From contig NC_067293.1 of assembly GCF_020740795.1 (NCBI RefSeq), positions 20,464,378-20,528,377 on the forward strand: a stretch of DNA of 64,000 nucleotides. Reading direction: 5' to 3'. The notes under the pieces are model-generated. The model searched no databases. It saw only the letters and a program-made list of their open reading frames with translations, and had not been told where the DNA came from. Source of the stretch: Apus apus. Its lineage: Eukaryota; Chordata; Aves; Apodiformes; Apodidae. Position 1 is the first letter of the stretch. Each line of letters begins with the position of its first letter. The translations under genes were made by a program, and so were the position numbers. Of this stretch, positions 46,894 through 58,394 are shown piece by piece.

Positions 46894-47750
46894 CTGAGAA
46901 GAAAACATTCAGTGAGGCTCAGTAAAGGAAAACATTCCTCGCCTACATCAGGATGCCGGGCCTAGGCTGGGTTTTCACTAAAGTTCCTCTCAGAGGTCTC
47001 CTGTGCCCCAAGAGAGCAGCTCTAGAGGCACAACCATAATACAGAACAAATCCTGTCCCCTTGGAAACAGGGCTGAGGTACTGAGAATCTGCTGGGGAGG
47101 GTTGAGAATCTACAGCCATCAGCAGTGGGGCTTACGTCTCAGTGAGTCCATACGCCAAGTCCAGCATGTCCAGCTCTTCATCTGAGATGGCATCCAGCTT
47201 TTGGAAGGTGTCCTTCTCAAAGATGAGGTGACAGGTGGAGCAGGCTAATGTCCCTTCACACGCGCCTGGTGGAGAAACCAGCAAATCAGAAAAAACAAGG
47301 GAGGTGAGAGAGATCATCTTCAGGAGCAGCATGAGAAGAGGCCCTTTAACAGACCTGGAACATGTCAAGAGAGATGTCAGGAAATACAAGAGATGGATGA
47401 AAATTTCAGCCTGCCTTTTCTCTGGGAGGATCACAATCATTATTCAAATTTGTAAGTCAGCTCTAACCAGCCAAATACATTGACATCAGCTGTTGCAATC
47501 CCAGGGGTGACAGTGGGATGTCACACTGTCATTTCAGTGTGGTGAGCCAGCCCAGCAGCAGATATCCACAGGTCACAGCAGAGACACAAAAATCCCAAGA
47601 GCATATACCCTCATGCAACACCTACCAAACCCATCAATGGCCAAGTTTTGATTAACTACCACTTCCAGCAAACTCTCCCCTTCTGTGGCTGTGGCCGTCA
47701 GTCGCTCTCCATCCCGATTTATGAAGTGCACCGTCACCTGCTCTGCAGAG
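46773..47750 (-). CDS. FDX1-like: Adrenodoxin-type mitochondrial [2Fe-2S] ferredoxin (FDX1-like), three mature-domain exons
   Basis: This family carries electrons from ferredoxin reductase to mitochondrial cytochromes P450 (steroid, bile acid and vitamin D hydroxylation) and takes part in protein lipoylation. Three exons (47626-47750, 47136-47265, 46773-46893) give the whole mature domain. All four iron-sulfur cysteines are present: [10 protein letters not shown] supplies three, and the fourth follows 37 residues after the third in RLGCQVC, as in adrenodoxin. His after the third Cys and the partner-docking Asp76 and Asp79 ([14 protein letters not shown]) are kept. Exon 2 starts in phase 2, so a presequence exon must lie upstream; a weak candidate is at 57289-57404. 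The sequence departs from bird FDX1 as I recall it ([20 protein letters not shown], and a KQSKQ end), so I call it a paralogue. FDX2 is less likely, given the adrenodoxin-type features. Confidence 0.92.
47136..47265 (-). CDS. FDX1-like: FDX1-like exon with three cluster cysteines
   Basis: It is bounded by ctccaccag and GAGAC|gtaag. It encodes [20 protein letters not shown], then [20 protein letters not shown]. The C-x5-C-x2-C cluster motif and the acidic P450/reductase-docking helix are both intact. The 130 bases join both neighbours in frame. Confidence 0.96.
47626..47750 (-). CDS. FDX1-like: FDX1-like exon 2 (start of mature protein)
   Basis: It is bounded by gtcttacag and TTTG|gtaggt. It encodes [20 protein letters not shown], then [20 protein letters not shown] and F. 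HFINRDG and the LAIDGFG junction are adrenodoxin hallmarks. The upstream in-frame Met codons (47785) lie in the intron and lack a presequence, so the true start must be in another exon. Confidence 0.95.
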
Positions 47751-49904
47751 CTGTAAGACAAGTTTGCAAAATCAGAGGAGCCCACCCTTTCCTACATACC
47801 CACCACTTATGTCTTTTGGCTGAGCACTACAGAGGTGGAGGGAAGTGTGCACACAGACCCTTTCACACAGATTACACCACACATCAGCAAAAATTCAGAT
47901 TGTCACTTCTCGTTGACAGTCAGATCTGAGATGGCTGAAAATATTTCCCACATCCCTGCACATGAACAAGTGTAGAACAAGAGAACCAACATCCAGCTTC
48001 TTCCAATAAAAGTGCTGTTTGATATGAAGCCTGGAAGCCCTGAAGCCAGTGAAACCAACAGCAAACATGGCTCAGAGCTCTGAGAATTTCTAATATTATC
48101 TCCTGGTTCCTTGCAATACACACAGAATGCAAAATGTCATGTTGCAGCACATCTGCCAGCTAAGGAAGTGCTTTAATGCCCACACTGTGCAGGGCACCCT
48201 CTTGGAAAGCCACAGAGACTGGGAGGAGGACTTGGTTAAATGGGAATTGTCCATGGGATAGCAGCAACGCTGGCAAGGACTTAAGCTGCCTGCTCAGCCC
48301 TCTCTGCTCTGAGACAGATGAAAAAGAAACCTGTGGAAATCTCTGCTGATTTCCTTTTAATGTTAAGCACAGAAATGTATAAGAATCAAGTTTAAACAAT
48401 TTCCTTTGCTCTTTCTTAACTCACAAGTGGCAGAGGTGGAATATGGGGGATGCACCCAACTGAATAGGGGACAGGAAAGAATTCCTGTAAAAACATAATG
48501 GAAAAGGGGGAAGAAATGTTCTCCTCTTTCAAGTCTGCAGGTCTTACCCTTTCCACTTCACACGAGTCACCATCACCCTCTAGATCTAATCCCATTTACC
48601 TACTAACAAGCACTGCACTACATCTCTAAGTGACTAAGGATGATGTTCCTTAAAATGTTGTCACATAGACCTCACCAACAAGACGGCAGGCGCAGAAAAT
48701 TCCAATCAATTCTCTCTTTGGAAAGCAAATCCCCATATTCCATGAAGATTTGAAAGCGGAGAAAAGAGATGAAACTGTTTATTGCCTTCTCAGCTCTTTT
48801 GTTTTCAGTTGTGTCTTGATTCAACTAGCAGGAGAACACAGAGGCCACTGCACCTTCATCTGAGGCAGTTGGCTTCCTCTTTTTCAGAAAACTTCAGCAG
48901 AAAACAATGCCTAGGCCATTAGTCTCCAACAGGGTCCCCTGATTAGGAAAACAGCACTGAAGTTTGCACCCAGACCATGCTGCAGAGGGGAAATTCCAAC
49001 CAATTATTCCCTTAAAAAAATATCTCAAACTCTCTATGACAAACTTTCTCAATCTAATGAAGAGGGTTTCAAGAAGGTTCTTCTCCCTGACAGTGTTTTT
49101 CCCAAAAAAGATATTTTCCAAGGCCATACAAACCAGTGAGATGCCTCCAAGTACTTGGAGAGAACTTCAAAAGCAACAAACCAATTAGAAAGAAAACCCA
49201 TTGATAACAAGTCTCCATAAATTCCATTAATTAGGGTTATCAGTGCAACTTTAATCTGAGGTCAGATAGCTAAATGCTTTGTTCTATTTTCTGTTATGTT
49301 GGTTGGGTCTTTTTCTCAATGTCTAGCAGATCAGTTTGACCCAGATTGTACTGGTCTAGGAGATCTAAAAATTCCCTTTCTGTTTCTCAGAGAAATGCCA
49401 TCTCCTGAATTATCCCTAGGGAACAGAGAGGAAAGGCTGGCAGGGAGTGCCAGTGGCAGGGAGCTCCTGCTGTAGAAAGGTGGTTGAGGACTCTGTGCCA
49501 GGCAGCCCTGTCTTCTCAGCACATGAGATGGTCTGCTCCTACACCTTGATTTACTTCTTGAGGAATGTCCAGCCTTCCAGGAATCTGGAACTCACGGCCA
49601 CCACCTGCCATCTCCCTGCCAGGAGAGCTCTCCAGCAAGGCAGGGCAGCAGCTCCCAGCGTCCTAGGGAGAACACTTTGCTCCCTGGAGCCACAGACATT
49701 CCCTGCTCTGCCTTCCCAGCGGGACATGAAACCCAAGAGAATTTGCAGCTCTCAGAGCCCCACTGTGGTCATCTCAGCTTCCCCACAGCAGCAATACAGC
49801 AGGACCATGGCCCAGCTCTCTGACACACCTTGCCCACCATCCCCATTCCTCAAAGGATGGTGACCGGGCCCCACTAGTCAATGGTCTCTTGTGCCATGTA
49901 GTGA

Positions 49905-49962
49905 CAGAATCATCATGGTTGGAAAACACCTCTAAGATCACCAAGTCCAACCATCCACCCGG
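49905..49962 (-). mobile_element. CR1 3' tail fragment, antisense
   Basis: 'cagaatcatcatggttggaa' followed by 'aacacctctaagatcaccaa' and 'gtccaaccatccaccc' is the complement of a CR1 end. Only the last 60 or so bases remain, followed by a G-rich run. Confidence 0.8.
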
Positions 49963-51299
49963 GGCCGGAGGGGGGGAGGGGAAATCTTAGAGTTTACAGT
50001 GTGATGTTTAATATAAATATATATCCCCATCTATTTGATCTCAAACGACAGTTGTCAAATGAAACATTTCAGGAATACACTGCCCATTTAGCTGCTTTCA
50101 CCATAGGAAAGGCAGTCTCAAGCAAGAGCAAGAGGCTACATATTTGTTATATGATATTTCTAGTGGGCCTCTCCGGGTTCTGGCATTGTCCTTACGAAAT
50201 TTGACTTGATATATATAATGAGACAAACTGGCAGGCTGTCTCAGCTCCTTGGTATGCATTTACACTTTATTCTCTTGAAGTGCACATCACTGATCTCCTG
50301 TTTACCCAACAATGCAGACTTTTCTGTGTCAGTAGCACGTCCATTGCTTGTTAAAAGCCTTTGCTTTTACCTGCATCTTCATGCTCAGGATGCAGGCCAC
50401 CAGCAGTGCTCTTCACAGCTCCAAGAGCAGGGAGCAGCACCTCCCAGATGAGCACCACCTCATCCACCCAGTCCTGCACAGGTCTCCTCTCCCTTCCCTG
50501 GAGCAAGGTGGAGGCAAGTGTGTGTCCCTCCCTGAAAAGGTCCTTTCCCACCAAGGCTTCTCATCCTACTCACCTGGACTCCCCAGGGGCATCCTGGAGC
50601 TTGTGTGTGGAGCTGAAGCCTCTTCCTAACCCATGTGGAGCTGGTGTGTGGTGCTGCTGGGTCGCCCCACAGAGAGGAATGAAGAATGTTTTGCTGATGT
50701 TCAGGCCCCTCCGCAGGAGCCCCGCAGTGCCTTGAGCCATCATGCTGCCTCAGGTCCTGCTCCACAGTTTCTGGACTGTCCTTTGTTGCAAGGCCAGCCA
50801 GATGAGGAGTTATGAGCACAGCTGAGAGGGGGGGAGAAAAAAAGAAGGGAGGGAAAAAAAAACCAAAGAAAAAAACTAGGCCAGCCTCCTGGGGGTGGAG
50901 GAAGGGAAGGAGGACGGATAGGAAGGACAGACAGAATGTGCTTGGATTTTGGTGCAGTCCAAACCATCAGGACATGGGAACTGGGTGAGGCATGGTAACA
51001 TGAGCACCAGCTCCAGATACCAGTCCACGACCAATGCTCACCTTGTTTTGCCTTACAGAATTCCCTTTGAGGAGCCCATTTCAGGAACAATATTCATTGC
51101 AGCGCCCAGTGACGCAAGTGGTTGCCAGCCAAGGGCTGGGAGAGCAGACAGGCAGGAGCCCTGACAGCTGCTGCCTTGGGAAAGGGACAGGGTAGTTCTC
51201 ATAGCACTGGAGGGGGAGAAAGAATTACAGATTCTGCTCTTTGCAGGATTCCCCAACACCGCAGAATCCCAGCCCTAAATGTGAGTTTTCACTTGCTTC

Positions 51300-52250
51300 A
51301 CAGGAGAGTGCTGAGAATCTCAGAATGTCTTTTGGTATCTATGGAAGGGCCCCAGGGGCGGCTCCGGTGAGAAGCTGAGAAGCTCCCCCGGCTCCAAACC
51401 AGCCAAGGAGCCATTAGAGGGACAATAGATGAACCTCTGCCATTAACATACGAAAGGACTGATAAGATCTGAGCAGAGCCAGGAGTTAAGAGCTGGGCTG
51501 TAGGAGCAGAGCGGTGCTGGTGGTTGGTGAGGAAGAAGGTGCCCGAGCAGCAGTTTCCCTGCAGCCCATGGCGAGATGGCAGCTGTGCCCCCTGCACTCA
51601 TGGAGGAACGTGGTGGAACATTCCCTGAAGGCGCCAGGAGGGGGGAACTTGGCCAGTGGGCTTGGGTTTTGTGGCCAGTGGGCTGGGATGGGGCAGCTGT
51701 GGAAGCCCCCGGGCAGGGGAGGTGCCTGTTCCCGACCAGCCCGTGACTCTGCGGGCAGCGCTGGAGCAGCTCCGGGGCTGGTGGGAAGGGCTGATGGAGC
51801 AGAGGTTGGTGGAGGACTCTGCCATGGGAGGGACCCGTGGGGAAGCAGGGCAGGACTGTCAGGAATCCTGCTTCCTGAGAGGGAAGGAACAGCAGGAACC
51901 ACCAGCCTGTGAGTGACTCTAAACCCCATCCCCCTGTGCCGCTGGGGGGAAGGAGGGAGAGAAACCGGGAACAAAGGGATTTGGGCCCAGGAAGAAGGGA
52001 GGGGTGGGGTGAGGTGTGTGAGCCCTGCTCTGGGGGTGTCTGTGTCCTGTGGGCATTGATTAGTGTGAAATTAAGTTATTATTCCCTAAGTTGAGTCTCT
52101 TTTGCCTGTGACCTCAGTTGGTGAAATCCCTCCTTGTCCTTTGTCTGAACCCATGAGCTTCTAGTTGGGTTTGTCCTCATCCCAGAGTGTGTGTGGGAAG
52201 TTGAGTGAGGGGCCATGGGGCTGATTCTTTGTTGTCGTGTTGGGCCCAAA
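51300..52250 (+). mobile_element. Probable solo LTR of an avian ERVL-type endogenous retrovirus
   Basis: Several blocks resemble avian ERVL-type LTRs: 'ctgcagcccatgg'-type motifs near 51.56 kb, a purine-rich GGGAGGAG stretch, then 'ccctaagttgagtctctttt' and 'gcctgtgacctcagttggtg' and 'gtccttt...acccatgagctt' near 52.08-52.16 kb. No internal gag/pol/env coding sequence was recognised on either side, so it looks like a solo, decayed LTR. Ends and target-site duplication were not resolved. Confidence 0.5.
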
Positions 52251-53795
52251 CGAGGACATTTTTGGCAAGCCAGGCAGTAGAGAGACAAGGAACCACAGGG
52301 TGAGAAACTACAGCCTGAGAATGAGAACTGGCTGGAAACACACTCCCAAAAGTGGATTCATACTGTTGAAGATAACTGGAAATGTTTGGCTTTTCACCCC
52401 AAAATGAAAATTTTCCACCCAAAGCTTTCTGGTTGGACAGGGATGCTTGAGCTTTCTGAGAAAAGCTTCAAAGACATGCAGGAGCACAAGTATTTTCCAT
52501 AAGGGAGAAGGGGGATCCTATTCTTCAATCCAAAGTTTTAAATGCAAGTTTCCAAGCATTCAAGCACACCACTGAAATAGTTTCAGTAGAGAGAAACTCA
52601 GATGCAATGGATACAGGATTGAAAAAAATCTGTTTTTTTTCTAAGGGGAAATTCAGTTTCTCAAGTCACCTAGTTCCCTCCATTCACTTTGCACTTGGTA
52701 GAGCAGCACAGAGGAATGTTTCGTCCTGTCTCACTCTCATTTGCCAAGGGCAGGCTGGGCACCACTGCTCCCACGACAGGACACGTGCCAGAGGGACGTG
52801 CCCCGGGAGAAGCTGGAGTTGTGTTTGCAGGGCAGCACTGACCTCAGCCTCCTTCCACCTTTTGATCAGCATGGGCCCAGCTCAATATTTGATGGGCTTA
52901 CCAAGGGACAATCACAGCCTTGCAGCACCTTGTGCCAGCCCCTACTTGTCCCACAAATGGATTTTCTTTTCTGCTGCAGAATTTGCCCCTCAGATTTTTT
53001 CAGGCCAACAGTTCTGGCCAGTGTCCCTGCTCTGTGGCCCCGCACTTTTCCAGGTGGTTAGCTCCCTCCTGCAAGCTGTCCTGAATACTTAAGCCTTCAA
53101 ATCCAAATTCGAGGGCTGGATCTCACCCCTGAATTTAAAATCAATCCATGCAGCCTCTGCAGCTGAGTCTGCCTGGTCCTGCCTTTGCTTTTCAGGCACT
53201 GCAGGGGTGCACGAGGCAGCCCAGCTGGCTCAGTAATTTCCACAGAAGAAAGGCAAGGCTTACCCTGAGAGACACAAAGAAAGGGGCCACAGCACATACA
53301 AACAAACCACAAAGCATCTTATCTCTCCAACAAACCTTGAATTGGGAGATACACTAGATACATGTGCGGCAGTTTTCACAGCAAGGACATTGGTGTGTTT
53401 GCCTGGCACTGACCTCTCTTCTTGCCAGGCACAGGGAGCACAGCAAGTGACAGGTCAATGCCACCCAACAGGAGAGAGGCCAACACAGAGGGAAGTCAGG
53501 TCTGCAAGCATCACACCCAGCCCTGCAGGGAGCTGGGAAGCAATGAAGGGGACAATGGGTCCTCTGGTGTCAGCAGGAACAACCCTGCCACACCAGTAGA
53601 GGATTGAGCCCTATACTGAGCTCAACAGCCTGTTTTAAGGCTTTTGAAACAGGAGGAAAAGGGCAGAAGAACCCCTTTTCCCTCCTCTCACGAGTTTCAC
53701 CCGGCAGCAAGCCCAGAAGTAAACGCAGCCTTCCCAGAGTAAACCACTGCTTATGTGCTCACACAAATAGAAAGCTTTGTAAATAAACACTCCTT

Positions 53796-53865
53796 CTAAA
53801 AAAACCCAAAAACAAACAAAAAACAACCAATGAGCAAAAAAAAAAAACAACAACGAAGCAAAAGT
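53796..53865 (+). repeat. A-rich simple repeat
   Basis: Irregular AAAAC and AAAAAC units with a run of 12 A. This is low-complexity sequence; the complement would look like a T-rich tract such as the one at 6.1 kb. Confidence 0.85.
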
Positions 53866-56800
53866 ATCCTTGCCTTAGAAAAAAAACCCTTAAAATCTTC
53901 CCTTGGAGGTCAGCACAGGCTTCATGGACAGGGCAGGCACAGCTGAAGACCCCTTAGCTGTTTCACAGAAGTTGGGCAGAAACCAAGTTTCACCAGTGTG
54001 CACAGAGGCACCCCTGCCCCCAGGTCTAGGGCCTCTCATGCAAGCATCCAGAAGAGATATAAGGTGCCATTAACTCCACACAATAACTAACCAAATCAGT
54101 GCCCTGATCCCACAAGAAGTTCCATGATAACATTACAGCCTTCTACAGCCAGGAGCACAGACTCCTCAGGTACCAGCCCCAGCGCCTCTGACCACCCTCA
54201 GAGTTTCAGTCCTTCTGTGGACTCGTTCAGCAGACACAGGCACAGTCAGATTTGCATCCATTCCTTTGGGCAGAAGACACTCTGTGCAAATAGCTCTGAC
54301 CACAGGAGCTCTTTTGTAAATCTTGAGGCTTCCAAGAGACCCTGGATGGAAGGTTTAAAGTCACCATGTTACTTTTCTGCCTCTCTGAAAGCAGATGAAA
54401 ATCACTGTGCAATCCTGTCGTTATTAATACACACATTAACACAGTTTTAGTGATGCTGCAGATCTGGGGTTGTGAGATTAACTTCACTATCATTGGAATC
54501 AATATTTGATAAACTAAATGATAGAATTTACTTTGTGAAAGAGCAGAAGAATGTGAAGGAGCATCAGCCTGTCCTGCAGGAGAGCGGAGAGACAGACATC
54601 ACACACAGGCAGAAAGGCCCAGGCGCCATCCATGTGAGTTGCAACACATGCAGAAAGTTTACCAGTGTCATCCAGACAAGCAAACTGACATTTGTTTGCT
54701 CCAATACTGGAGCATTTTATCACACCAGTGTTTGACAGAATCCCAGGTGCTCAACAGAACTCCCAAAGGACAAGTGTCCAGCGGAGAGGGAGGAACTCAG
54801 CAAGCAGCTCAACAAGTGGTGAGAAAGCTATAGGCCAGCACTGTGACCAGCAGAAAAGTCATTGCTCCTTTATGGACTGGAGCAGGCAGGACTGGCCCAT
54901 GTTCTCCCAGGGCTGTGGGAAAGCAGGCTGGGCACACAAGGGAGCTGGAAGTTGGAGCTGAGCTCTGTGAAATAGGTCACTAGTTTCAGCCATGACTCTG
55001 CTGCCTTGGAAGAAACATCATCCCCTGTGCCTTGTTTTACGTCTCAGAGAAATGGAGGAAAGGATTCTTCGCTGGCCTTTCATGAGGACAAGGGATGATG
55101 CACCACACACACCTGAGACAGAGGAAGGTTCTTGCCAGAGCTACACTGGCCCAACCAGGGCCAAGAGGCAGCCGGAAGCAGGACCATGCTGCTCCTGAGG
55201 ATAAAGCCTCAGGGGATGGAGCCAGAGCTGCAGGTACATAGACCCAGGAGCAATGAAGGTGTACAGAGCACAGGCTCCATGCTTAACTGGAACAGCCAGA
55301 ACAGCCCATCCCCACCTCCTATCCAGCCCACCACCTCACAAACACTCCTGTGAGGAAGCAGGTAGAGGCTGCTTACACACCCAGAACCAAAGCCATGGAA
55401 CAAAACTAAGATTCCCCTTCCCCACTGTCACTATGAAAACCCATCAACTGCCTTTCCTGTTCCAGAACAAGCTTCTAGTAAGAGCAAATAGGACAACTTG
55501 TGCTTGTTCTGCTTTCCCCAAGCCCACAGGGCCAGGGACAGAGTTCTGCCCCAGAAAAAATGCACTGAGCACAAACCTGCACGAGTCAACACTTTGCTTC
55601 CCCTGAGTGTGCTCGAGGCTCAGGTGCCACCTGATAGAGACTGGAGTCTCAGGGAGGGAGACTATTTAGTGCCTCAATATCTACATCTCTCAAGACTACT
55701 CTTGGCCTGCTCTGACCTTTCTCTAGATATTCAGCAACCTTCTGAGAATCACTACAAACAAAAGGAGCTGGTGCCAAGTTTTCAACCCTGGAAGCAAGAG
55801 GGCAGTGATGCAATAATCTGATATGGGCTTACTGCAACAAGGAGAGGAAATCAATCCACAACAGGGCTCCTTGACAGTAGCCACCCCTGGCAATATTGCT
55901 GCTGCAAGGCTGGGTGAAGGCCATAAAGATGTTACAGTGCCCCAGCCAGAGCCTTTGTGCAGATGCTTTGCCTTCAGTCAGTCAAGGATGCTTCAAAGAT
56001 GGATGGGAGAGCAGCACTGGAGGTACAGCCAGCCTTCAGCGTGACCTCCCAGCTCCACAGCAGCATATCCCACATCCCCTTGACTCTTCAATCTTGATGA
56101 TTGAAGATCAACTCTGGCTTGTATTTCCTTAACAGATGATGCACAACCAGAGGCAACAGCAATCATGGGCTGGTTGTAATTTTCCAGCTAACTCTGCTCA
56201 GAAGAAAAGTGTATCAATGGTACTAACATGTGCCCAGAAGGAATGAATTCTCAACACAAGTCGAAGTATGGTCCCTTCCAGGAGTTGCCAAAATTCCTTT
56301 TTGCACTCTCAGCACTACTCCTTCCTTAATGTCTCCTCCTTATTCTCCCCCTATATCCCCACTCCATCCTGCTACCTATCCTGAGAAAGTCCATCTTAAA
56401 ATTACTAGTAACTTTCAGAGACCTATCACTTAGCACTAGATGTTCCTTCAGGCATCATCCAGTCATAAGGACCTGCACCCTTGTCCACAAACTGCACTTT
56501 ATAAAGCTGCAGACCCAGAAGACCAAAGCCAGTCTAAGAGTAAGTTGCACTGCTTGATAAAGCCACATCCCAGAACCTGCAAGAAGACAGTGTTTCCGGT
56601 CCCCAGCTCTTCTGAGAGCCCTTTATGCTCCAGTCTGTCCCTGTACCACAGACAAACACAGCTTGGCCCTCAACACTTCTAGGTGTGACCTAAACTGAAT
56701 CTGCTGTATATCACAGACAAATGGCAAACACAGCAGCAGCTCTCTGCACAACCTAGGTTCGAAGAATGGAGTGTTTAGATTTTTTTTCCACTACATGATC

Positions 56801-57288
56801 CTGCACAGAAGCAGCCTTTAGCCATCAGTGCTTTGCACTTCTATTTTTTCAAACTGAATATAGATGTACCTAACCAGAGAACTACTAAGCCTCTTAAGAC
56901 TCCACAGACACTGGCAAGAGAATGCCAGGAAAGCCAGGCCACTCAAGTAGAGGAAATGTAAGCACAAGCTGAAAGGTTTTGTCCATCCAGAAGAAAGCAC
57001 AAAAAAGCAACAAGAACCCCATTTGTGAGAGCAGCCTCCCCAGACCAGTGCATTCTTCACTTGAAGGCTGCAGCAGCATCAAAACAGACATGCAGTTCCT
57101 CCAGTTGTGTTGAGGTTTTTGGAATGCTGGAAGGAACAAGACAGACCCAACAATGGAGACTGGGTCCATGCCAGGCCTGCTGAGGATTGCTGAAGTCTCC
57201 ACTGCTCCATTTCATATTTTGTTCACAGAGAAGTTGAGGTTTATCCCCTAGCACCAGAACTCCGAGCACCAACACGTTCTGATAAAAC

Positions 57289-57404
57289 CTCTGCCTCACT
57301 CTGCAGTGCAGCAGCCACATGTTCTGCAAAGCCCCTCTTGACAACCACACGGAAGCAGCTGCAGAGACCAAACAGCTCATTAGCACAGTGGTGGCAGTAG
57401 CCAT
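57289..57404 (-). CDS. FDX1-like: Candidate first exon of FDX1-like (mitochondrial presequence)
   Basis: An ATG at 57404 in a strong initiation context (A at -3, G at +4) opens 38 codons, MATATTVLMSCLVSAAASVW then LSRGALQNMWLLHCRVRQ. The stretch has no Asp or Glu and has spaced Arg residues, as expected for a mitochondrial targeting presequence. A phase-2 junction at CAGAG|gtttta would give Ser-Ser-Ala-Glu at the exon 2 boundary, the right phase, and a 163-residue precursor. Against it: the donor is weak (gtttta), there is no CpG island, and the presequence is shorter than the roughly 60 residues of human FDX1. Confidence 0.3.
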
Positions 57405-57807
57405 GCTCCTCCATCACTGCGCCCAGTCCTGAGACCTCTGGAAGCATGGGCAGAGACTGTCATGGCAAGGTGGCGAAACAAATTGGATTGAAAACCCTCC
57501 ACCCTGGTAGAGGGTCAGGCAGGACAGACCCAGCAGGACATCAGGGGTGAGCAGCAGCTTTGGGGCCCAGCCACCCCCCAGACTGACCTGTGCACCCAGG
57601 CACTACAGGCACTCACTGGGGCAGATTCCAACAGCACTTCCTCCTCCTCTGCTCGGCCAGTCTGTTTGCAGGTTAAACAAACTCGCACTCTAGGTGCCTC
57701 CACAGAAATGTGACTTCTAGGACCAGCTCCATCAGACAGTTTGGAGGGCTGGGGAGGGGAAAGGGATGATATTCCAGCAGTTGCTTTCCAGGACTCAGGT
57801 AAGATTA

Positions 57808-58276
57808 TGGAATCATAGAATGGTTTGGGTTGGAAAGGACCTGCATGAGCAGGGACACCTCCCACCAGACCAGATTGCTCCAAGCCCCATCCAACCTGCC
57901 CTTCAACACTGCCAGGGATGGGGCTTCCACAGCTTCTCTGGGCAACCTGGGCCAGGGTCTCACCACCCTCAAGAGTGAAGAATTTCTTCCTAATGTCTAA
58001 CCTAAATCTCCCCCTTTCCAGTTTTAATCCATTACCCCTTGTCCTCTCACTCCCTGCCCTTGTCACAAGTCCCTTCTCCCAGCTTTCCTGAAGCCCGTTC
58101 AGGCACTGGAAGGTGCTCTAAGGTGTACTCAGAGTCTTCTCTTTTCCAGGCTGAACATCCCCAACACTCTCAGCCTGTCTTCATAGGAGAGCTGCTCCAG
58201 CCTGGACTTGCTTCAGGAGCTCCATGTCTTTCTTATGCTGGGGGCTGCAGAACTGGACACAGTGCTCCAGGTTAAT
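57808..58276 (-). mobile_element. CR1 LINE, antisense, about 470 bp
   Basis: The complement of the tail ('atggaatcatagaatggttt') is followed by 'agggatggggcttccacagc', 'ctctgggcaacctgggccag' and 'gttttaatccattacccctt'. It runs to ORF2-end text at 'actggacacagtgctccagg'. It lies just beyond the inferred end of the moesin transcript. Confidence 0.95.
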
Positions 58277-58394
58277 CTTCTTATCTGCAAGCACACAGAG
58301 CTTACCTCTGGGGAACCACAAGGCAGACCTGGTCAGCTTGGAGACACAGCACTAGACTCAAAGCAAGCCTTAAGTAACCAGCCAGACACCATCT

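Larger units (their letters stand above)
47751..57288 (-). other. FDX1-like: Probable long first intron of the FDX1-like gene
   Basis: About 9.5 kb without a convincing exon. It holds a CR1 tail at 49.9 kb, an LTR remnant at 51.3-52.25 kb and an A-rich stretch at 53.8 kb. Frames at 50.35-50.82 kb are long on both strands but show no family similarity. If the candidate first exon at 57.3 kb is wrong, part of this is intergenic. Confidence 0.4.

Noticed and set aside
47751-47785. In-frame Met codons just upstream of ferredoxin exon 2 as the translation start
   Set aside because: They lie before a clear acceptor (gtcttacag), within the intron, and would give a protein without a mitochondrial presequence.
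50351-50819. Overlapping open frames on both strands near 50.35-50.82 kb as an exon
   Set aside because: A possible donor (GATGCAG|gtaaaa, - strand) exists but there is no acceptor, no phase fit to the ferredoxin exons and no family similarity.
57515-58066. 183-codon open frame on the - strand near 57.8 kb as a gene
   Set aside because: Its N-terminal half is CR1 3' sequence. Only the short stretch at 57.6-57.76 kb outside the CR1 was kept as a weak finding.
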